Shown one piece after another: positions 32,188-35,704 of a stretch of DNA of 35,704 nucleotides. The stretch is taken from positions 1 through 35,704 of the IMG/VR virus record IMGVR_UViG_3300028025_005178; one strand, 5' to 3'. The position numbers and the translations under genes were made by a program. The DNA is from a virus. The notes under the pieces are model-generated. The model was given only the letters and a program-made list of their open reading frames with translations. It ran no database searches and had not been told where the DNA came from. Each line of letters starts with the position of its first letter. Position 1 is the first letter of the stretch.

Positions 32188-33306
32188 TTAAATCAACCCT
32201 CCACTGTTATACAAATATGTATCACTAATATTTGTGGACGGGAATATGTTTCCAACTTCATAATTAATGATTTTTCCATCAGGACGTTCAGGGCTAGCAA
32301 AACTAATATTAACTGGTTCGCGACTAAAATGGTTGAAAGAAACTTCTGTAATAAGGAACGGCCGACCATCGAATGTTGGGATGCCAAAAAGGAGTACAGT
32401 CATCCCTGGACGCAACGACATGCCGGAAATGTAGTCGATGGTGGCACTACCTTCTGCGGCGAGCGGGTCATCTTCTGACTGTCTAACTTGAGGGCATTGA
32501 TGAAGTTGATAAGCGTTACCTAGAGTACCAAAAAACCCTTCATTCAAAAAGTTTCTTGGCCAACGCAAAGGGATATAGTTGAATGTTGCTGTGAATGGTT
32601 TATTGTTCTGTGGGTCAATATATTCTAATTCTGTTTGAAAAACTCCCCATTTACCTATGAGGCGATGTGGTGAAACAAAGAATAGGACGCCGTCGCATTC
32701 GAAGAGTAAGTATTTAGATTCGCTGGCAAGGCTGTCCATAACTGTCCATGTGGAGTCTGCCTGTTGGTCGCCGCTTGCTTTTGTTATTTGTTTATTTTTA
32801 CTTGTTCTTTGAACTGAGTACCTCAATTTATATTTTTGTGCTGCTGCTATAACAAAGTCTGCACCATCACCTTTAATTGTGCCTGGCTGCTTATCTCTTT
32901 TCATTTGCTGTACAGCCTTGGTGCGTAACTCTAGTTTGATGATTGGTGATGAACCACTTCCAGGAGATACTTCAACGGATGCTATTTCTAGTAGTTGTTC
33001 TAACCAGTTGTTGTCATTTCTAATTGATGCTGTTGGTGCCCCAAGCATGTTTTTGTCGCCTTCGAATTGGCCCAACTGGGTTTGTGTCCGATAAAGAACA
33101 TCTCGTCCTACTATGAAGTAGTTGTTTCTAAGTAAGTCAAAGTTTGTGTCAATTATTTCTACAGATAGTTGTGTGACTAGGCTCATGGAATAACTAACAT
33201 TTATGGAAATAATAGATGATTTAATTTCTTCCATAATTCCAGTACTGAGGTCGCCAAACTTCAACTCCCAATCAGCCTTACCAGTTGTAAAATTATTTCC
33301 AGTCAT
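32188..33306 (-). CDS. Baseplate hub protein, gpD/gp27-like
   Basis: 372 residues. The N-terminal region (ISINVSYSMSLVTQLSVEII, DTNFDLLRNNYFIVGRDVLY) matches the first beta domain of late-control gpD/gp27/XkdQ-type hubs. The middle part has VIAAAQKYKLRYSVQ and DSTWTVMDSLASESKYLLFE, followed by CDGVLFFVSP, which is the typical W..(M/L)..LA.......(F)..DG.L.F hub segment. The C-terminus includes SLRPGMTVLLFGIPTFDGRP, common in hubs. The hub connects tail tube and spike. Its stop lies directly before the ATG of the spike gene, as expected. Confidence 0.75.
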   Translation of the reverse strand: MTGNNFTTGKADWELKFGDLSTGIMEEIKSSIISINVSYSMSLVTQLSVEIIDTNFDLLRNNYFIVGRDVLYRTQTQLGQFEGDKNMLGAPTASIRNDNNWLEQLLEIASVEVSPGSGSSPIIKLELRTKAVQQMKRDKQPGTIKGDGADFVIAAAQKYKLRYSVQRTSKNKQITKASGDQQADSTWTVMDSLASESKYLLFECDGVLFFVSPHRLIGKWGVFQTELEYIDPQNNKPFTATFNYIPLRWPRNFLNEGFFGTLGNAYQLHQCPQVRQSEDDPLAAEGSATIDYISGMSLRPGMTVLLFGIPTFDGRPFLITEVSFNHFSREPVNISFASPERPDGKIINYEVGNIFPSTNISDTYLYNSGGLI

Positions 33307-33308
33307 AA

Positions 33309-34835
33309 CTATCCCGTTGCCGTAGGTGGAACAATACTATCTCGTACAGAAGGTTGCAAAATAGGTGTCCATAAATTAGGGCCAGAAGGATTACCTCCGC
33401 CTGGATTCGGCGGTGGCGGCGGAGTGCCAGGAATCCTCAACTTTGGCAATCTATAAATATTTTGTTTTTCAATAGGATACTCAGTCAAGGATAGGTTTAC
33501 CTGTGCAACAGATATAAGCGAAGGACTGAAAGTAGTTCTTCTTTTTGCTGTAATACTCAAATCCGTAATAGCCCACTCCGAAGGCACCCCCGTAATAGAT
33601 GCTTGCCGTAATTGCAAGTCAAAAATATCATCCAAACCAAAAATAGTGACAGGGAAAGGAAGGGTTGCCATTGCCCGTAATAGTTGTAGTTCATCTTCAA
33701 CGTCAATATCAATACCATCAGGAACTGCTACTCCTGATTCATTTCTTTTACCAGCAACAATAAAAGACATTTGTACCTTGGTTAAATTCCAAGAGTTCCA
33801 TTCAACTAGTGGCGAGTCAGTGGAGCGTGGTATTTCGTTCCATTCTGAACCGCCAGGAGTATAGGATATTGTTTGAGGTATATGAGTGAAAGCAAACTTT
33901 CTTTCATAAAGGTCACCCTTGCTGTCGGTATATCGTTGAAAAATATATGGTTTGTTTTCAAGAGTTCTTTGAGGTATCTCGCTATATCCGTTACTTGTTT
34001 TAACCGAGACCGTCGCTTCACCATAATCAACGAAAGAGAGTGTCGGAGTAGTTTCGGATGTTCCTGAGCCAGTAATACTGTTATTTCCTGGTCGTGTAGG
34101 CAGTTTTCGAGTCTTAAAATATTCATCAATTTGTGCTTGCGTATAACCTTTTAATAGCAGGCTGACTGTTATCCCTCTATTTATTTGAGCCGTAAGAACA
34201 TAGGGGTCGGCCGACGATAGTGCGCCTACATATATTCCGCCGTCAATACCGGGTACTTCTATAATTCCTTTATTATCTGGACTGCTTTGAAGTGGTTCTT
34301 CATCTTTGTCATCTCTGGGCCCTACACTGATTATTAAACCACTACCCGAATACCATGCTTCCATTGTTTCGCGCGAAATTGCAGAATATGGAGAACGACT
34401 TTGTAGGTACCACTTCCATCCTGTCCCTAGCGAGGCATTTATATCAGAAGTATTGTAAAAAAGTTTAGGCAATGTCGTACTAGGCGAGGTTGCATTATAT
34501 AAAACTGGCGACCATAGACGCTTAATAACATATTCGTCAGTTCCAACGCCAACAGGCATTAGCCCATATCTTCCGGAAAAAACTATTTCTTTAAGACTAT
34601 AGGATGCATCTCCTAATCCAAAAGAAGTATAAGTTCCTGTTGTGTAGGTTAAATCATATGTACTGTATGGTGTAAGGTCGGTTTCTCTTGGTCTAATCAT
34701 ACTTATGCGTATGTTGCTACCGCTGCGACCTACGTTGCGAATACCAGGTTCGTTAAACGATTTTGTGACTTTAACTTTAGATTTATCAGGCCAATTACTT
34801 GTGAGATATGGGTTGGGGTTGACGACGGGGGGCAT
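33309..34835 (-). CDS. Baseplate/tail-tube-initiator-like protein (long paralogue)
   Basis: 508 residues. The C-terminal half (about 310-508) aligns with the neighbouring gene product: FTHIPQTISYTPGGSEWNEI / FPYIPSDVQYSSLSSVWTEI, VPDGIDIDVEDELQLLRAMA / VPDGITTSVDEQLNVLRLMS, AITDLSITAKRR / VMTDLTIEGIRR, GPNLWTPILQPS / GPDLWTPTFQKS. The pattern F.(Y/H)IP..(I/V).Y....W.EI(P)R......W..., P..I.......L, .(I/M)TDL.I...RR...... resembles XkdP/Afp7-type initiators, which lie between tube and hub. The N-terminal half (about 1-300) is unrelated to anything I recognise and has a Gly/Ser/Tyr-rich character. A Pro/Gly linker (PPPPPNPGGGNPSGP) comes before the C-terminal LWTP segment. Confidence 0.55.
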   Translation of the reverse strand: MPPVVNPNPYLTSNWPDKSKVKVTKSFNEPGIRNVGRSGSNIRISMIRPRETDLTPYSTYDLTYTTGTYTSFGLGDASYSLKEIVFSGRYGLMPVGVGTDEYVIKRLWSPVLYNATSPSTTLPKLFYNTSDINASLGTGWKWYLQSRSPYSAISRETMEAWYSGSGLIISVGPRDDKDEEPLQSSPDNKGIIEVPGIDGGIYVGALSSADPYVLTAQINRGITVSLLLKGYTQAQIDEYFKTRKLPTRPGNNSITGSGTSETTPTLSFVDYGEATVSVKTSNGYSEIPQRTLENKPYIFQRYTDSKGDLYERKFAFTHIPQTISYTPGGSEWNEIPRSTDSPLVEWNSWNLTKVQMSFIVAGKRNESGVAVPDGIDIDVEDELQLLRAMATLPFPVTIFGLDDIFDLQLRQASITGVPSEWAITDLSITAKRRTTFSPSLISVAQVNLSLTEYPIEKQNIYRLPKLRIPGTPPPPPNPGGGNPSGPNLWTPILQPSVRDSIVPPTATG

Positions 34836-35704
34836 TATGGTGTTCCAGTCGGTAAAACAAAAGTGTTATTTATAGATTTTTGAAAAGTTGGCGTCCATAA
34901 ATCTGGCCCAGTAGGAACATTGGTTGTCGTCGTTCTCTTGGGTACAATTTCATCAAAACGTGGTGGCTCAATATTAATAATTCGTGCTTCTTCAACAACT
35001 ATTTCTAACAAAGTAATATTAACTTGTGCAGTCGTAATATGCTGAGGTGGTGTTTCCTGCCTCCTAATACCTTCAATAGTTAAATCTGTCATCACGAACT
35101 GTGTTGGCTTCTTACTTAAAGCATCATTGGTATTAGTGAGCAAAGAGTCCATATTGTAAATAGTAATTGGTTGCTTGGTCTGAGACATTAGACGTAAAAC
35201 ATTGAGTTGCTCATCAACAGAAGTAGTTATACCATCGGGAACAATAGCCCCACCGGGTTCTTTTCTAGTAGATGCAACAATCAATGAAAACGATACCTTC
35301 ATTCGTTGAAAAGCAGACCAGTCTAAGAAAGGGTAATTATATCCGCGAGGAATTTCAGTCCATACAGATGACAATGAAGAATATTGCACATCACTAGGGA
35401 TGTAAGGGAAAACAAATTTTAAAGAAGAAAAATTAGAACTTGCTTCAGTGTTCATATCGCGTGGAATACCACGATTTAAATCTTCAGCAGACCTAACTGG
35501 CTGATTCGCTAAATACTGAATCATTTGCGGATATGTATCTTCGTTCCCGCCAGGAAGACGAGATAGAGTTCTGGGTGTTTCGTATGAACGCCCAAAACGT
35601 ACCGTAACTGAACTGTTTACTTCTGGTTTCTCAACAGTACCATAAGGTATGTAGACGTAAGAATTTCCTCCGCCGCCTCCGCCGCCTCCGCTGCCTCCAA
35701 TTCC
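34835..35704 (-). CDS. Baseplate/tail-tube-initiator-like protein (short paralogue, 5' end outside window)
   Basis: The frame is open from the last base of the window: 289 residues are visible and the true start lies beyond position 35704. An in-frame ATG at 35522-35524 is internal and has no ribosome site. The visible part opens with a Gly-rich stretch (GIGGSGGGGGGGGNSYVYIP), then RFGRSYETPRTLSRLPGG, and a domain (about 90-270) paralogous to the C-terminal half of the 508-residue protein. It ends GPDLWTPTFQKSINNTFVLP. Its stop overlaps the next ATG by one base (TAATG). Two linked members of one family suggest a tandem duplication within the baseplate module. Confidence 0.6.
   Translation of the reverse strand, partial: GIGGSGGGGGGGGNSYVYIPYGTVEKPEVNSSVTVRFGRSYETPRTLSRLPGGNEDTYPQMIQYLANQPVRSAEDLNRGIPRDMNTEASSNFSSLKFVFPYIPSDVQYSSLSSVWTEIPRGYNYPFLDWSAFQRMKVSFSLIVASTRKEPGGAIVPDGITTSVDEQLNVLRLMSQTKQPITIYNMDSLLTNTNDALSKKPTQFVMTDLTIEGIRRQETPPQHITTAQVNITLLEIVVEEARIINIEPPRFDEIVPKRTTTTNVPTGPDLWTPTFQKSINNTFVLPTGTP

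Noticed and set aside
34867-34874. Minus-strand TATAAATA, like a T4 late promoter, upstream of the 508-residue gene
   Set aside because: It lies inside the coding sequence for residues SINNTF of the upstream gene, and no series of similar sites was found before other operons.

Overview
The window is a stretch of a tailed-bacteriophage genome covering baseplate, tail fibres, an enzyme island and lysis genes. Every gene I can support lies on the minus strand, so transcription runs from position 35704 towards position 1. Genes are tightly packed, mostly joined by 1-8 base stop/start overlaps (TAATG, TGATG, ATGA), and no gene-free stretch exceeds about 111 bases. The baseplate set (gp25-like wedge, baseplate J, gpI-like, OB-fold spike, gpD/gp27-like hub) indicates a contractile-tailed (myovirus) phage. 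No tRNA, rRNA, CRISPR array, integrase, transposase or reverse transcriptase was seen. The host cannot be read directly. The M15-type endolysin and, above all, a secreted surface protein with a Thr/Pro/Glu linker, acidic repeats and a hydrophobic C-terminus suggest an actinobacterium, possibly freshwater (inference).

Layout in transcription order. (1) 35704-24047, baseplate: two related tail-tube-initiator-like proteins, hub, spike with a fibre-like tail, a glycine-rich protein, a small protein of a family I recall from T4-like cyanophages, gp25-like wedge, baseplate J with an inserted beta domain, and a giant gpI-like protein carrying three C-type-lectin-like (DUF1566/Lcl_C-type) domains. 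(2) 24031-13883, fibres and decoration proteins: three small tail proteins (one frameshifted), a repeat fibre, a 1367-residue collagen-like fibre, two small proteins, and two related glycine-rich proteins, the second with an extreme histidine-rich insert. (3) 13883-6612, an accessory enzyme operon: a flavin-dependent tryptophan-halogenase-family protein, two prolyl-4-hydroxylase-like 2OG-Fe(II) oxygenases plus a third divergent candidate, a possible DUF6065-type protein, a Rossmann-like protein, a family 2 glycosyltransferase, a small membrane protein and several tiny acidic proteins, two of which are paralogues that each precede an oxygenase. (4) 6551-3577, more tail proteins, beginning with a paralogue of a gene lying on the other side of the island. 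(5) 3530-1: a host-like secreted surface protein, a small holin-like membrane protein and an M15 peptidase endolysin cut by the window edge.

The most interesting reading is that the enzyme operon, inserted between fibre genes and bracketed by paralogous small tail genes, chemically modifies either the phage's own adhesins (collagen-like, Gly-rich, His-rich) or the host surface by hydroxylation, halogenation and glycosylation. This is inference; family assignments rest on motifs read by eye.
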